64,000 nt of DNA from Oenanthe sinensis (GCA_028671895.1 CM053795.1:6965501-7029500); one strand, 5' to 3'. Shown: positions 25,138-37,677, counted from the first letter of the stretch. Notes: a model not told the origin generated them from the letters alone. Numbers and translations are program-made.

Positions 25138-27736
25138 TATATATATATAATAGGTGTAACAGTTCAAAAGAGTAACAAAATAAGTCACTATGAAAAGTCA
25201 ACATGTACCATTGTTAGGGTTTAAAGGAGTGTGAAAATCAGTCACTATGAAGAGTTCAATATTTGTGTATGTGAAACAAAAAAAAAACAAATATATTAGG
25301 ATAGGTGCATATACAAACTCTAGGAATGCAAGAAAAAGGTTTGAAAACATTGAATGCATGAAAACCATACGTACTTTCGACGAGCTCCACCAGGTCGACT
25401 GGGTTCAAGCTTTATGCGCTTTCCAGCAATGTCACTCCTGTTTAGGGATCTGAGTGCTGCTTCAGAGGCTCTAACATCGTAAAACTCAACGAACTTATGA
25501 TGCCGCTTGTGTGGTGTTTCCCTGATCTGTTACTCATATAAAAAAATGAAAACAAATCTCAGAGACCAAGTATATTTGTGTAGCATAAGTTGGACAGGAG
25601 TTATTAAAAAATTGACGACCTCTTTCACTTCGCCGTAAGCCCCAAATATTTGAAGAAGGTCATCATTTGAAACTGATGGGTCCAGATTAAAAACTACCAA
25701 AGTCCCTTGATTCATATCCTTGTCCGAAGGGTTATCCTGGTATTGAAATTCAAGTTTAGTCATAGATCAGTGATTGATTTTAATGTATAGCAAATTTCTG
25801 AAGGAAAGGGTTGTTTAAACCTTTGGGATTGAAAAGTGAATATCCAGCTTCCTCCCCCGCAGTGGCTTGTTTTGTAATGCCCGCATAGCAGTACGAGCAG
25901 CACGAATATCATAGTAAGATATCATCACAAAACCCCTGTGCTTGCATGCAGTGTACAGAGTCCTTATATCGCCATATTGCTAGCATTGCAGATGAAAAGT
26001 TTAGTCAGAGAAGAAAAAAATTATATAGTAAGAAAATAATAATAATAATAACAATTGTCAAATAACACATATAACATTAAATCAGTAAGAAATAACGCAG
26101 AGACAGAAGTAGATTGTTCCTCGAAAATGTAGGACGCTTTAAAGTGTAAACAATGTTGATCTAATAACAGATCCTAAATGCATTCTTGTACATCATGATA
26201 ATGTATAGACCGCTTTGCATAATTTAAGCACATATTCCATCGCTAAAAAGCAATAATGCATGTGGGACACACATTTTATCATCTCGCTATTAAATTTAAA
26301 TATTAATGATAAAGTTAGCATAGAAACAGCTACGACACACGTTTATTACTGATGAAAACAACAATTTAACATGCAATCTAAGCATCATCCGATATATAGA
26401 CAAAAAATAATGCCTTTGATGCTCCTTCTTTGTTGATATTTGTGTATGATTAATAGAATAGAAATATTGATGTATAAAAAACAAATGTTTAAAATCTTGT
26501 TATATTGCCAATGACGCATGTGGGTGTGAATGAACCTAGATTAGAAATAAAGCAGTCGAAAATTCCCATACTGGTGTAAACACAATCAATTTAATGACTT
26601 TCCTACTATGTTCACTGTTGCCACTACTGAACCTTCATGTCTTTGTTTAGTCCCGATTCTGCCAAGCATAGAACATCTATCTTTTTGTTAAAAACCCTAG
26701 TAAGTACAATTTAAAAAATATTATAAAAACTATATTTTAAAAGATACAAGTGAGTTTCAAAATACAAGAACCAAGCAGGATTAAAATGACTTCATAGCAG
26801 AACGGAAAGAATATACAGTAGTTGGAAACTTGGAGCTAACTCTACCACAAACAAAGCCACACCCATGTAAAGTTTCTTAAATAATATAACAGTCTACTTT
26901 ATAACCCCCTGCTGAAGGGAATTACCTCAAACATTGTTCGCAGCTCTGAATCTTCCACATTACTATTTATGTTGCGAACAAATAGAGTTCTAGAAGGGTG
27001 CTCGCCATATGGATGTTCTCCAGCAACAACTCCCACACCATTTGAGAGACTGTACTGAGCCACCCCATTGCCACCAAGACTATCGGACAAACCAATTCTT
27101 GATACTCCCCAACTCAAATTATCCGGTGCATCAGATTCCAACTCTAAACCTCCTCCACTTCCGAAAAGATCATATTCTTCCAAGTCGTCCACTTGATTAG
27201 GAAAGCCAGAGCGGTCATAACTATCAATTATACCAGCTAAAAGCTCATCTTCGTCATCAGGAAGCAAGTTGCCAATTGCATGCTCTTCAACTGCATCCCC
27301 ATCAGTGCTGACTTTGTTCAAATTTGAAGTTAAATCATCAACAGATTGAAAATCATCTTCTGCATAATTTAGTTTCACTGCATGTGCATCGAGATATGAA
27401 TAATTAAAATTGAAAATATTTCACAGCAACTCTGGAAAAAAAATCATAATTCATCAACTTGAGCATACATTTTCCATGCGGAAGAACGGGTAATGAGCTT
27501 GAGAAAAGAGTGGTGTCGCTCAACGCATTATGACCATCAGACCCTGGCAATAATCCAAGTGCTCCAGGACCACTTTCCTTATTAGAAACATTTATTGTCT
27601 TAATCTTTGACGGACCTACCAGCATATTTTCAATTGCATTATAGACCAATATACACACATTTCAATAAGCAATACAGGGCACACAACTGAGTATTGTACA
27701 ATTACCGAAAGAAGAGTTGCCCAAAGAGTGTTGCAT
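22120..27736 (-). CDS. Mei2-like (AML) RNA-binding protein with three RRM domains
   Basis: Exons in minus order: 27736..27706, 27615..27469, 27377..26926, 25979..25821, 25736..25620, 25526..25375, 24702..24611, 24512..23576, 23490..23406, 23314..23246, 22781..22602, 22263..22120, giving 854 residues, the usual AML size. RRM1 (about 185-262) has the RNP motif TLFVRNI, and RRM2 (about 270-345) has TLVVFNL and KFVEFYD. The Mei2-specific C-terminal RRM3 (from about 688) has TLMIKNIPNKYTSKML, FFYLPIDFKNKCNVGYAFIN and FNGKKWEKFNSEK. Mei2-like proteins bind RNA and act in meiosis and meristem or vegetative growth control. The start at MQHSLGN is the first in-frame ATG after the splice acceptor at 27749-27750. 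A 5'UTR intron runs from about 28701 to 27749. No break or missing motif is visible. The subgroup (AML1/4 or 2/3/5) is not settled. Confidence 0.92.
22961..23048 (+). repeat. 48 bp intronic tandem duplication
   Basis: AAGTATTATAATGAAGTATT plus the following TTGCACATGTATACTGCATAG occurs at 22961 and again at 23009 with one mismatch, inside an intron of the Mei2-like gene. Confidence 0.85.
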
Positions 27737-28214
27737 TGCATCACCTTTCTGTCAAATACAAAACAAAACAAATAATTGCTAACCATTAGAAAACACAGTG
27801 GCGCCATATAGATGCTAGTTCGTTAAAGTTCACATGCAATATGATTTTTTAGAGTTAGGTTAAAGAAAAGAATCTTTAACCTAACTCTTACACATATAAG
27901 AAGCATATATGTAATTATGTACAAAGTATATATACACATATTTAATTTTACACCATAAATGGGAAAAAAAACAAATGAAGAGTTCCCGGTAATCAATTCA
28001 GTAACTTCGAAAACCTAAAGACACATCAAATAGATAAAGCATTTTCTGCAAGAACAAGAGACTGTGTGTGACCAGAAATAACATAGTAATACACAAACAA
28101 TTCTATTGGACAAATGAAAAAGGAGAGAAGTGTAATTAAAGAGTAGTTCTCCATCTCATACAAATATCAAAATCTTTGCTTACATAATATCACCACTGGA
28201 GACACAGGGGAAGT

Positions 28215-28455
28215 TACCGATCAAGATACAAACTTTACCATTTTTAGAGCCATGCAAGGAAAAAACCAATCAAGATACAATCTTCAAATTTTTTAGAGCC
28301 ATGTAAGGAAATTAACGAACAAGATACCAACTTTACAATTTTAAGAGCCATGTAAAGAAGTTTTGATCAAGATACAAACTTTAAATTTCGTAAAACCATG
28401 TAATGAAGTTATCTATCAAGATACAAACTTTAAATTATGCATTCATATAAAGTGA
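28215..28455 (+). repeat. 49 bp minisatellite, five copies, in the 5'UTR intron of the Mei2-like gene
   Basis: ATCAAGATACAAACTTTA-type units begin at about 28220, 28269, 28318, 28366 and 28415, a period of 48-49 bp. Each is followed by an AGAGCCATGxAAxGAA segment. The array is diverged and lies within the leader intron. Confidence 0.85.
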
Positions 28456-28899
28456 TTCTCATTATCAGCATAAAGACTTACAATAAACACCATACAGATC
28501 AGTATAAAAACAAGCCACAGACAACTATATGTATACACTGAAACCCCAATTAACCAACAACACACTTCAATTATCACAAAAATCACATCTTTACAATAGA
28601 TTGAAACAAAACAAAGTGAAATTCAACAACCCAAAAGGCTAGAATGAACACAATTGCATGTACAAAAAACATAAAATCAAGAAGAGAAATAGAAGCATTA
28701 CCAATAAAGATCAAAGCTTTAAGTCCACCAAACCCTAGAAACCCCTGAAAATCAAAAAACCCAAATTGTAAAACTAAAAATTAAACCCTCACAAGATTTC
28801 ACACCAACATCACCATGATCGAGAAGTTATTAAAACTGTAGAGAGAATTATATTTGTTTCACTCAACCCCTTTACTATAGCCTCTCTCCAAAACACACA

Positions 28900-31058
28900 C
28901 ATGTATATCATATATATAGAGAGATATTACAGTGCAGTAATATTTTATAGATTACAAAAAAAATAATGGGCCCAGGCCATGGTATATATGTATAAATATT
29001 TTTTTAATAGAGAAAAGTGTATATAATATCTTTTTTTTTAAACTACTATCTTTAAATTATATATGGTATCTTAAGACACGTTATTACTTTAATTAAATAT
29101 AATATCCAGATTTAAAAATTACAGCAAAAATAAAATAATAATGGCAGTGTGAAAATATAATTGTTTTGGAGGTTTGTGTAGAGATAAGTTACTTGCATTT
29201 GCATTACACGGCATCTGACGTTATTTATAAATAACGTACAGTATCCTAGCGGGTCCACGGGAATGTACAAATTAAGATTTATAGAAGATATTATTTTATA
29301 TTAGTGTTACATTAAAAATTAATTTTATAGACAAGATAATGGATTTTTAAGGGGGGGGGGGAATTATTTTAAATTTATTTGTTACTTATAAATATGAATT
29401 TTCTTTTTATTAATTATATCAGTTCATATACTTTATCAATTATCAGTAGCACATAATTGTAAAATTTAGTAAATGATAAAATGTTATAGTGTAAATTAAG
29501 GAGTGATTTTCATTTTATAAAATTAAATGTAAATTTTAGAACTAATTAATTTTTAAATTATATTCACTTTATATAAGGATACTTAAAATCAAAATCTTTG
29601 ATGGATAAGTTAATTGTGAAAAGATACTGACTTTATAAATACAAGATTTTCTTAATTCTAATCAAGATTTTTATATTACAATCCATGGATTTGATCTTAC
29701 CCTTTAAAAAAATTGTCCAAAAGGAAATGTTAGGATGCAGGAGTTGAATGATTTTTCAATTTTGAAATTAATAATCAATCACACTTTTTGCAATTCTCCT
29801 TTTATATCCTTCTAGATGAAGATCCAAGTTTTCCTAAAAAGTATATATGTGATCAAACTAATTTATTTCTTTTGTTTTTTTAAAACTAATTTATTTCTTT
29901 TGTTATAAAAATAAATCTTTATGACAAAACTATTTTTTCTTTTACTTAAAAATAAATCTTTGTTAACAGTGTATCACGACACGGATAACCTTGAGTAATG
30001 AGGTGGATATCCTAAGAACTGAGTCAGGAAGCAATGCTAGACACCTACCAAACGGTAAAAGCAAATAGCTCAATTATAATTAGCTAACCGACGTGTTTGA
30101 CAATTAGCGGTTAACGGATTAAATTAGTTGTTTTGACTAGCGGATTGAATTGACAATTTCGTGCGAAATTGTTTGGTAAATAGTTGTTTGAGTAGTTTTT
30201 TATACTTTAACTACGCACATGTCAATTCTCTAATTGAAAAAGTTCATCAAAATAGTTTTTTAAGTCCAAACCGTTATTTCAATCCGTTAACTACCAAACA
30301 CCAATTATAGATGATTCATATAGTCAAAATCAAACGGGGAATAAAAAAAATATGAAAATATCATCAAACCTTTAATATGTCTCAAAACTCTAATATTTTC
30401 TCAAACTTCTAACTTCCAAACAGAGCCAAAAAAAAAGAAGAGAAAACTTCTCTCAAGAATGACCTCACGGAGTTCCCACAGGTTAAGTTCAATTTTAGTA
30501 CAAAATTAATATGACAATTTTGTAAATATTATCCAACCTCCCTTATTCACATAAATACCATTTTGTTACCTCGGGTAATCTCCTGAGATCACTCTCAGGA
30601 GCATCAAGCTAAAAAAAAAAAGCTCAATTATAAAGATAAAAATGCATATAATTTTTTTTTAATTTTTTTCATTCTATTTCCATTCTTTTTTACACATCTT
30701 GGGCTTACTACTAATAAATTTATCTAAATTAATAGTTACTTATAGATTAATGATTATTTTTTACTTATAAATAGTGAAATTATTTTTAGGTAAGTTAAAA
30801 AAAAAAATAAGATGAGCAATCAACATCGGCCACACTAATAAGCAGCTAAAATAAACATATAGATAGTTCAACATGGGAGTTCATCCCAATTCCCAGCTTC
30901 CAGTATATTTTTTATTAATTTATTAAATGCATGGTGTTGTAATTTTCTTGATCTTGTAATTTGGACTAGCATGCTAGACTTTTGTGCAATTCGTAATTCC
31001 ATTCCATTAGATGTAACAAATCAAGGAATATGATGCCTGGGGAATCAATAACTCTGTG
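28900..31058. other. intergenic region upstream of the Mei2-like gene and downstream of the PPR gene
   Basis: This holds the probable promoter of the Mei2-like gene (near 28900), the 3' flank of the PPR gene and AT-rich spacer. There is a run of 12 G at about 29350-29361 and a MITE-like inverted repeat at about 30093-30304. I see no coding gene. Confidence 0.55.
30093..30304. mobile_element. MITE-like inverted repeat
   Basis: GTGTTTGacaattagcGGTTAACGGATT on the left pairs with AATCCGTTAACTACCAAACAC on the right, with a non-coding interior of about 160 bp. No unambiguous target-site duplication was found, so family and exact borders are uncertain. Confidence 0.4.
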
Positions 31059-33218
31059 CTACCAATAATCCCCACAAGAACAAACACCATCTTTAAAATG
31101 ATGGAAACGAGTTGAATCTCTTAAGACAATCTCCCGCTTAACTATCTTTGATATCAACTTAATAGCAGAATGGCAATCCCCACATACACGAAGATTCTTC
31201 ATCACTGTTATTGTGGTGCCGTCCACTGTACTAATCAGGGCAAAACCGATAGCAATCCTCTCACTGTGATACGACAACATTGCTTCCTTCTGTTCTTCCT
31301 CAACGTCATGCAAAGCAAATCTTTGATCCGGGACATATCCAAATTCCTTCAACTTTTCTCCCAACCATTTAAGTTTTTGATAGATTTTTTCGCACAAAGG
31401 ATGTGATCTGTCCCCGGATAGAAAAGTATGCTTCAATCCTTTCAGAGTAATCCAACTGCTTCCTGTCTGTTTAACAATTCCCATCCTTTTCATGTTCCCT
31501 CTTACTCTTGCAGCATCACTCCATCTACCCGCAAAAGCATATATATTGGATAACAGAATGTAAGCGGCACTACAATGTGGGTCCAGATTAAAGATGCTTT
31601 CAGCTGTTCTTTCAGCCACCTCTAAGTTAGAATGCATTTTGCATCCATTAAGCAAGGAAAGCCATATTGACAAATTTGGTTTGAGTTTCATACTGTTGAC
31701 CAACTCCTCTGCTTCCTCCAAGTTCCCACTGCGGCCCAAAATATCCACCATGCAGGCATAATGCTCAAGCTTTATCTCTGTGGATCTGTATTGGAAAAAG
31801 AATTTGTACAAGCGCCTTCCTTTTTCTAACATCCCGGAATGACTACAAGCAGAAAGCAGCCCAGTGACTGTGATATTGTCCGGGTCAACCCCAGAACGTA
31901 ACATTCCACTGAACAAAGCCAGTGCTCCCTTGCTGCAACCGTGTTGTGCACATCCAACAATACTTGTGTTCCATGATACAAGGTTCTTCTTCTGAATATC
32001 CTTGAATATGGACAATGCAGAACATAGATTTCCACATTTAGAATATAAAACTACAAGGGAATTACCCACAAAAGCATCAGTGACAAGCCCTAACACAATT
32101 GCCATAGCATGGATCTCTTTCCCTCGATCAGAAGCCTCTAATTCACTGCACGAATTTAAGGCACTAGTAAAAGAAGATTGATTTGGGAGGGCCCTCATTT
32201 TTAACATGTCACCAAAGACCTTTAATACAATATGATGCTTGCAATTAAGGCTATATCCTGTCAATAGAGCTGTCCACACTACCACATTTACATGTAACTT
32301 CTCGTCAAAAATCTTGCACGAATCATCCATTTTTTTGCAGTTGGCATAAAATGTGATTAGTGAAGCAGTAACGTAAACATCAAAACCAAAACCAAGCTTA
32401 ACAACATGACCATGTATCTGACCACCAAAGCATAAATCAAATGCATTTGCACACGCTGTTACCACACACGAAAACGTGTTCACAGTAGGTTTTACCACGG
32501 AATCCATCATCTCAGAAAAGAGACACAAAGCCTTATCACTCCTCCCATGCTGATCAAGCCCACTAATCACCGAAGTCCAAGAAATCACATTAACGCATGG
32601 CATCTCCTCAAACAAGCTCAAACCATCCTCCACTCTCCCAATACTAAAATACCCATGAATCATAGAATTCCACGCTGCTATATCCCTCACAGGCATTTCC
32701 CGAAACAACTTCTCAGCCAATTCAACTCTCCCAACCTGCAAAAACCCATTCAACATCGTTGTCCAAGAAATCACATTTCTTTCAGGCATTGCGTCAAACA
32801 GATTCAAACCCATATTCAAATCCCCATAATCTAAACACCCTTTAATCATCAGGTTCCACATTACAGTATCCCGAACAGGCATTTTGTCAAACAGATTAAT
32901 GGCATCACTAAGTCTACCATTTTCGATAAAACCAGATATCATCTTGGTGCATATATATACATTTGGAGAAGAGATCTTATTGAAAACTGAAAGGGCTTTG
33001 TCTAATTTGTTGCTATTTAGGTGGTCATAGAACAGTGAGTTGTAATTGAAGGTTCTGAAATGAGACTGATTCGCTATACAAATGAGTAGTTGTGAAAAAG
33101 TCAAATAATTTGGGGGTTTGACTTTTCGAATAATGGCGGGAAATAGGAACATGATATTATGATTATAGTCAGAGTTGCAAGTAGCAACATCAACGGTTTT
33201 AGCTGCATAGTTAGGCAA
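31059..33218 (-). CDS. pentatricopeptide repeat protein, PLS class with DYW deaminase domain
   Basis: A single exon of 719 residues with no introns, as is usual for plant PPR genes. Repeats run from about residue 55 to 560 and show PPR phrases such as MISGFIENGRLSDAINLFD, MPVRDTVMWNLMI and SWNTSIVGCAQHG. E/E+ motifs (SWITLKGLKHTFLSGD) and the DYW domain follow, ending exactly in CGDYW. The deaminase-type metal ligands are visible as YHSERIA (HxE) and CGDCHSA (CxxC). Such proteins are imported into mitochondria or plastids and act in site-specific C-to-U editing of organelle RNA. The N terminus before the first repeat is plausible as a targeting peptide but not diagnostic. From memory the closest Arabidopsis relative may be At5g46460. 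The gene appears intact. Confidence 0.93.
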   Translation of the reverse strand: MPNYAAKTVDVATCNSDYNHNIMFLFPAIIRKVKPPNYLTFSQLLICIANQSHFRTFNYNSLFYDHLNSNKLDKALSVFNKISSPNVYICTKMISGFIENGRLSDAINLFDKMPVRDTVMWNLMIKGCLDYGDLNMGLNLFDAMPERNVISWTTMLNGFLQVGRVELAEKLFREMPVRDIAAWNSMIHGYFSIGRVEDGLSLFEEMPCVNVISWTSVISGLDQHGRSDKALCLFSEMMDSVVKPTVNTFSCVVTACANAFDLCFGGQIHGHVVKLGFGFDVYVTASLITFYANCKKMDDSCKIFDEKLHVNVVVWTALLTGYSLNCKHHIVLKVFGDMLKMRALPNQSSFTSALNSCSELEASDRGKEIHAMAIVLGLVTDAFVGNSLVVLYSKCGNLCSALSIFKDIQKKNLVSWNTSIVGCAQHGCSKGALALFSGMLRSGVDPDNITVTGLLSACSHSGMLEKGRRLYKFFFQYRSTEIKLEHYACMVDILGRSGNLEEAEELVNSMKLKPNLSIWLSLLNGCKMHSNLEVAERTAESIFNLDPHCSAAYILLSNIYAFAGRWSDAARVRGNMKRMGIVKQTGSSWITLKGLKHTFLSGDRSHPLCEKIYQKLKWLGEKLKEFGYVPDQRFALHDVEEEQKEAMLSYHSERIAIGFALISTVDGTTITVMKNLRVCGDCHSAIKLISKIVKREIVLRDSTRFHHFKDGVCSCGDYW

Positions 33219-34277
33219 TTAGGAAAAAAAGACTTTATTTTTAATCCAAAACTAATAAAAAACTATTTAGTCAAGTAATCCAAAAATTAACAACTGAGCT
33301 GTTTCTTATTTGTCAATGCCTTATAAAAAAAAATACTAATTTTATAAAAAAGAATATTAAAGTATTGGCTTTGATAGCTGGTGTTGTTGGTGTTGCATCA
33401 CTGATCTCTGGATTTAACCATGTTCGTTTATGGAGTCAGGATACCGCCAGGCGCCGGCAACCACTTCTGCTGCCACCGTGACTAACCCGGATATTTTTTA
33501 AAATTTATTTTTGTTATTATTTAAATATTTTATCGGTTTTCTTAAAAAAGGAGGAATAAAATTTTTATATTTTCTTTCATTTAGTTGCATTCCCATATTT
33601 TTATTATTATTTTAAAAATTATTTTCAATTCAACGGGATTGAGTTCGGTTTAAAAAATTTCATGTTATTTTATTAATCGGGTCAGTATCTCGAGTCAGTA
33701 TTTTTCATTGGGTGAAAATTTTATTCTGTTTGAATTGTGAAATTATTCAGTAAAAGTTTTATTTTTAAATTACTGAATAATTTGGGAATTTTTAAAATTA
33801 TATTTTAATTAAAAAAAATTCCATTTTATCAAAGTTATTATTTTAATTTGTTTCAGGACTTTAGAAACCCATTTGATATTTTATAGTTACCAAATTTTAT
33901 TTGAATAAATTATATGAATATTCAAAATTTAGTATTTTTATATTTTTACATATTTGAAATATTTAAAATTTTTGAAAAGTTATTATTTTTATCCAAAAAT
34001 ATTTTATAAAATTTTGGGGATTATTTAAATTATTTAGAAATTAAACGTGATATTAAAATAATTTTTAAAAATATGTTTTATAATTTATAAAAGTTTATTT
34101 TTTTTAATATATATATAAGTTAACCCGTCCGCCCCGAATTGTTTTTTCCCTGCCATCCGCTATTGCCTTTCTTTGCTTACACACGCGCGGGGACCCCTTT
34201 GTGTCTGTGTATATTTCTTTCCCCTTTAACTGTGACTAACTGCTCTGCCACTACTCTGTCTCGCTATGGTACGTAAA

Positions 34278-34281
<4 letters not shown>

Positions 34282-34321
<40 letters not shown>
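34282..34321. repeat. (TA)n microsatellite
   Basis: An uninterrupted TA dinucleotide run of about 40 bp inside the LTR-like insertion. Confidence 0.9.
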
Positions 34322-34323
<2 letters not shown>

Positions 34324-35350
34324 AATTTTTTAAAATACATTACTTAAAAACCGTGCATCCAATATTCGATATTTATATATATAAATAACAAACGTTATGG
34401 GTATAAATATGGATAAATTTTGAGAAAATTATTTTCTGAGCAAGTTTTCCTTTTAAATTTATTTAGAAGTGTAAAAAGAGATTTTGACGATGGTGATCAA
34501 GTTAGGAGACAGTAGAACATGTGTTTGTGCATGGGTATTAATTTCAGATTTTTCCGAGCATATTTTCCGGTCATCGGAAAAGACTAATGGGATGTCCGAA
34601 ATTGATCTTATAGCAAGAATTTTAATATTCTGATTTGATACTCGTAAGTATTAGGGCATGTTAGTTTATATATATATTAATTTCATAATTTTTAGAGATT
34701 GTTTTTATATTCTGGAAAGTTATCCGTGTTCCTCGTTTCCGTGTGCAGGTAATAATTTATTTTTTGGGTTAAATTTGTTTACTTTATTTTAGTATAGTTA
34801 GATTGTATTGTTTGAGATTGATTTTGAGGGGCTGTAATCCCGGGAAAAGTTCATTTTAGACAAACGTTATTTCAAAAAAAATTCTTAAAATAAAATATTT
34901 ATTTCACGTTTCAATTATTATTTGATTAAAAATATTAAGTAGTTAATTATTTTGAAAAATAATTTATTTGAAAACGATTAATAAATAATTAATTTGAATA
35001 GTCAATTAATTTAATTATTAATTGATTTATTCTTACTAATTAAATTTTAATTGATCTGTTTATCCGTTTTAAATTAAACAAATATTTCCGTGAGTAGAAA
35101 AATAACCTGGAGATTATAAAAATAGTTTAAAATTATAAATTTTTTATAAATCCGGATTAAATATTTTACTAAACTTTTAGTGCTCCAATAATTACCCGTA
35201 GAGGGTAATAGTGATCTGATTCTAGCCTAAGAATATTTTAAAAATATTTAATGTTATATTTAATTATTTAATTTAATAACGTCATCGAGGGGTAGACGTT
35301 ATAAGTTGTAAATTATGGACTAGAATTGTTAGTTTTTATTCCTTTTTGTT

Positions 35351-35500
35351 CGAGAATTAATTGTTTATTTATATTCAAGTCTTGAGAATTAATTGTTGTT
35401 TTATATTCGAGTTTCGAGGATTAATTGTTTATTTATATTTGTGTCTCGAAAATTAATTGTTATTTTATAATCGAGTCTCGATGGTTAATTGATTGTTTGA
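35351..35500 (+). repeat. degenerate tandem array of about 37 bp units inside the insertion
   Basis: The unit CGAGxATTAATTGTTxxTTTATATTCGAGTxT is repeated four to five times from 35351 to about 35500, with scattered substitutions. Such arrays are common in long LTRs of plant gypsy elements. Confidence 0.75.
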
Positions 35501-37677
35501 GAATTAGTTAATAATTGGGTTTATATTTTATTTATTGGTTTGTTAGGTTTAAATGTGAGATGTTTTAACACCGGGAAATGCCCACGTCCATAGGGAACAT
35601 ATTCGTTTTTCTTTTGATAGGAATCTGTCTGAGATAAGTGTATAAGTATAGTTAAGTTATAGACGATCGTAGAAAATATCGATGTACTTCAAGGACTAAA
35701 GTACTGTATTATGTTTGAACGCGCGGACTCGATCTCGATAGTTCAGACTCATAGCAACTGCATGAACGTCAAATCAAAGAATTATTATATGGCAATACTA
35801 TGAGACAGGAGAAGGAAATAGTCGTGTTATTTCGACTGTACGTAATTGTTAAGGACTAAAGGCAAGTATTTTCACCTTGATCATCTTAAATACATTTATT
35901 TTCTGCTTCATTTATTCATATCATGACAAATAGTTGTTGGTCAAAGTTGTTTGTAAATCTTAAATATTTTTATTGTGAAACAAGACTGTTTAAAATCAGT
36001 GTCTTTGATATTGGAAGTTGATTATAATAAATATATCATATTCAATATTATAGTAGTAAATAATATTAGAATGTTATATTATTTTGGAAATGTAAGCATG
36101 CCAAATATTCCGGATGTTCTATTGTGGATTGAACCGCTCGTAAGTGGCCATGTATGAGGTCCAACGTGTTTAAGAATATATGATAACCATTCCATCTTCT
36201 TGTAGGCTAGAGTTTGCCTACAGTACAATACTATATGAAATCATTGTCATCGTTATGGGTATTGTAATGTACCGATGAGTTATAAAGGGGTCCTATTACT
36301 TTTGAACCCGATCATGGGGCAATAATGTGCGAGGTCTTCGTTCAATCCATCTGCCAGATTGGTTATTATAAAAATATGATTATCAATTGGCTTTTATGAA
36401 ATATTTTCATTGATGTGTTTTTTACGAAATGTTGTGGTTACTAATTATTTATCATTACTCGTTCATTCTGTTGTTGTTAAAAGTTTATTATACACTTGCT
36501 GGGTATATTTTTGGTTCACTCTTATTTTTCATCATACACTTTTTCAGATATGGTGAGAAAATATTAGCCTTTCAGAAAAAGTTGACCGACGAATCTTATC
36601 CGCGTAGCTCTGAAGAAGAAAGTAAGATGCCCTTACGAAGAGGTTTTGATCCAGAAAGTCTGTATCTGGAGTGAGTTTTATTTATTTATTAATATGTTAT
36701 ATATATTGCCTGGTATAGAACAGTATGGGCTGTTGGTATACTTTTTATCGAAATTATACCAGTAGTATAAGGTTTATGTAAAGAGAATGTTAAAATCAAT
36801 TGTGGTATATTAGAAAATGGATCTAACACTATGAATACTTGAAGAACTTTATGGATGAGGTCATAAGTGTGATTTGATTTAATTTATTGAGGTTTGTAAT
36901 AATTGATATTTTTTAAAAAAGGTGTGTAATAATTGATATTTCAACTTTAGACTCTTGTTTCTAGAAACTAGAAATATAACCTAAAAGATGTTGATAATTG
37001 GAGTTGTAGCTGTAGAATTCAAATATTGAATAACTACAGGTGATTTAAAATATTATTATATATGTAATTTTATATTGAAAATTTTCACGTGACAATGCCT
37101 GACCCCGGATTTGGGCCGTTATAGCCACCGTTACCTGGGCTCTCACCATCCTTGCCATGAGGTAATAACTCCTCATCTACCTTTTTATATACTTAATTTA
37201 TGAATTTCGTCGCAATATTTGGTTTTCTGTAGGCGAATGGCTAATGCTATATGCTTGTGTAGCTTTGCGACCAAATAAATTGAATTGCACATCAAGAATA
37301 TCAGACTGGTGAGTACGAACTTGCTTTTCATTTATCTATCAACCAAGATGCTATTTATACACGAGTCTTTAACTTACAAATTGACTTCCATTTGTAGAGA
37401 ACAATGGAAGCATTCATTATCATCCTTTCGGCTACTCAACTTCTATACATATTTGCCATTCATGGTGTAAGGAGATAAACTACGTAGTCGAATTGAGTCG
37501 TGGTGCCATACAATGAAGAAATGAGAGGCTGATGTACAAACACCAGACAAGGAAAACTTAGGTATAATGGAACGATAAGTGGATACCTGCAACCATTTCA
37601 AGTATATCGAGATTGGGTATAATAATTTGTTCTTTGCTGACTTTTTAGTCAAAATCCACCAGCAAAAGTAATTATTA

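Larger units (their letters stand above)
33479..37123. mobile_element. LTR-like insertion of about 3.6 kb (probable solo LTR or non-coding LTR derivative)
   Basis: The PM19-like exon is interrupted exactly here. GCCACCG (8 bp with the next T) stands immediately left (33472-33478) and right (37124-37130) of the insert. The insert starts TGACTAACCCGG and ends GGGCCGTTATA. It has no long reading frame and no second copy of its ends, so it is not a full retrotransposon. A segment reading CACTTGCTGGGTAT near 36495 and an ATGCCCACGTCCATAGGGA segment near 35578 resemble what I recall from Ty3/gypsy LTRs. A duplication of 7-8 bp and TG...TA ends are unusual for LTR elements (4-6 bp, TG...CA), so the class is uncertain while the insertion itself is clear. 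Confidence 0.6.
33368..37478 (+). pseudogene. AWPM-19/PM19-like membrane protein pseudogene, split by an LTR-like insertion
   Basis: Fragments of one gene lie in order on the + strand. 33368-33478 encodes ALIAGVVGVASLISGFNH. 37124-37161 encodes ATVTWALTILAM and ends at a GT. 37263-37308 encodes IELHIKNIRL and ends at GTGAGT. 37398-37478 encodes TMEAFIIILSATQLLYIFAI and ends in TAA. These match the AWPM-19 transmembrane family, plasma-membrane proteins linked to ABA response and stress. Four defects are visible: exons 5' of 33368 are missing, because the PPR gene starts only 150 bp to the left; the frame shifts around 33440-33465; a TAA at 37276-37278 replaces a codon in the FACKEIEL-type motif; and about 3.6 kb is inserted at 33479. 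The remaining exon borders still have good splice sites, so the decay is not ancient. The family assignment is from recall of its conserved motifs. Confidence 0.8.

Noticed and set aside
32547..32834. Plus-strand open frame inside the PPR gene
   Set aside because: It is antisense to the PPR repeats, and the degenerate 35-codon periodicity of the gene explains its length.
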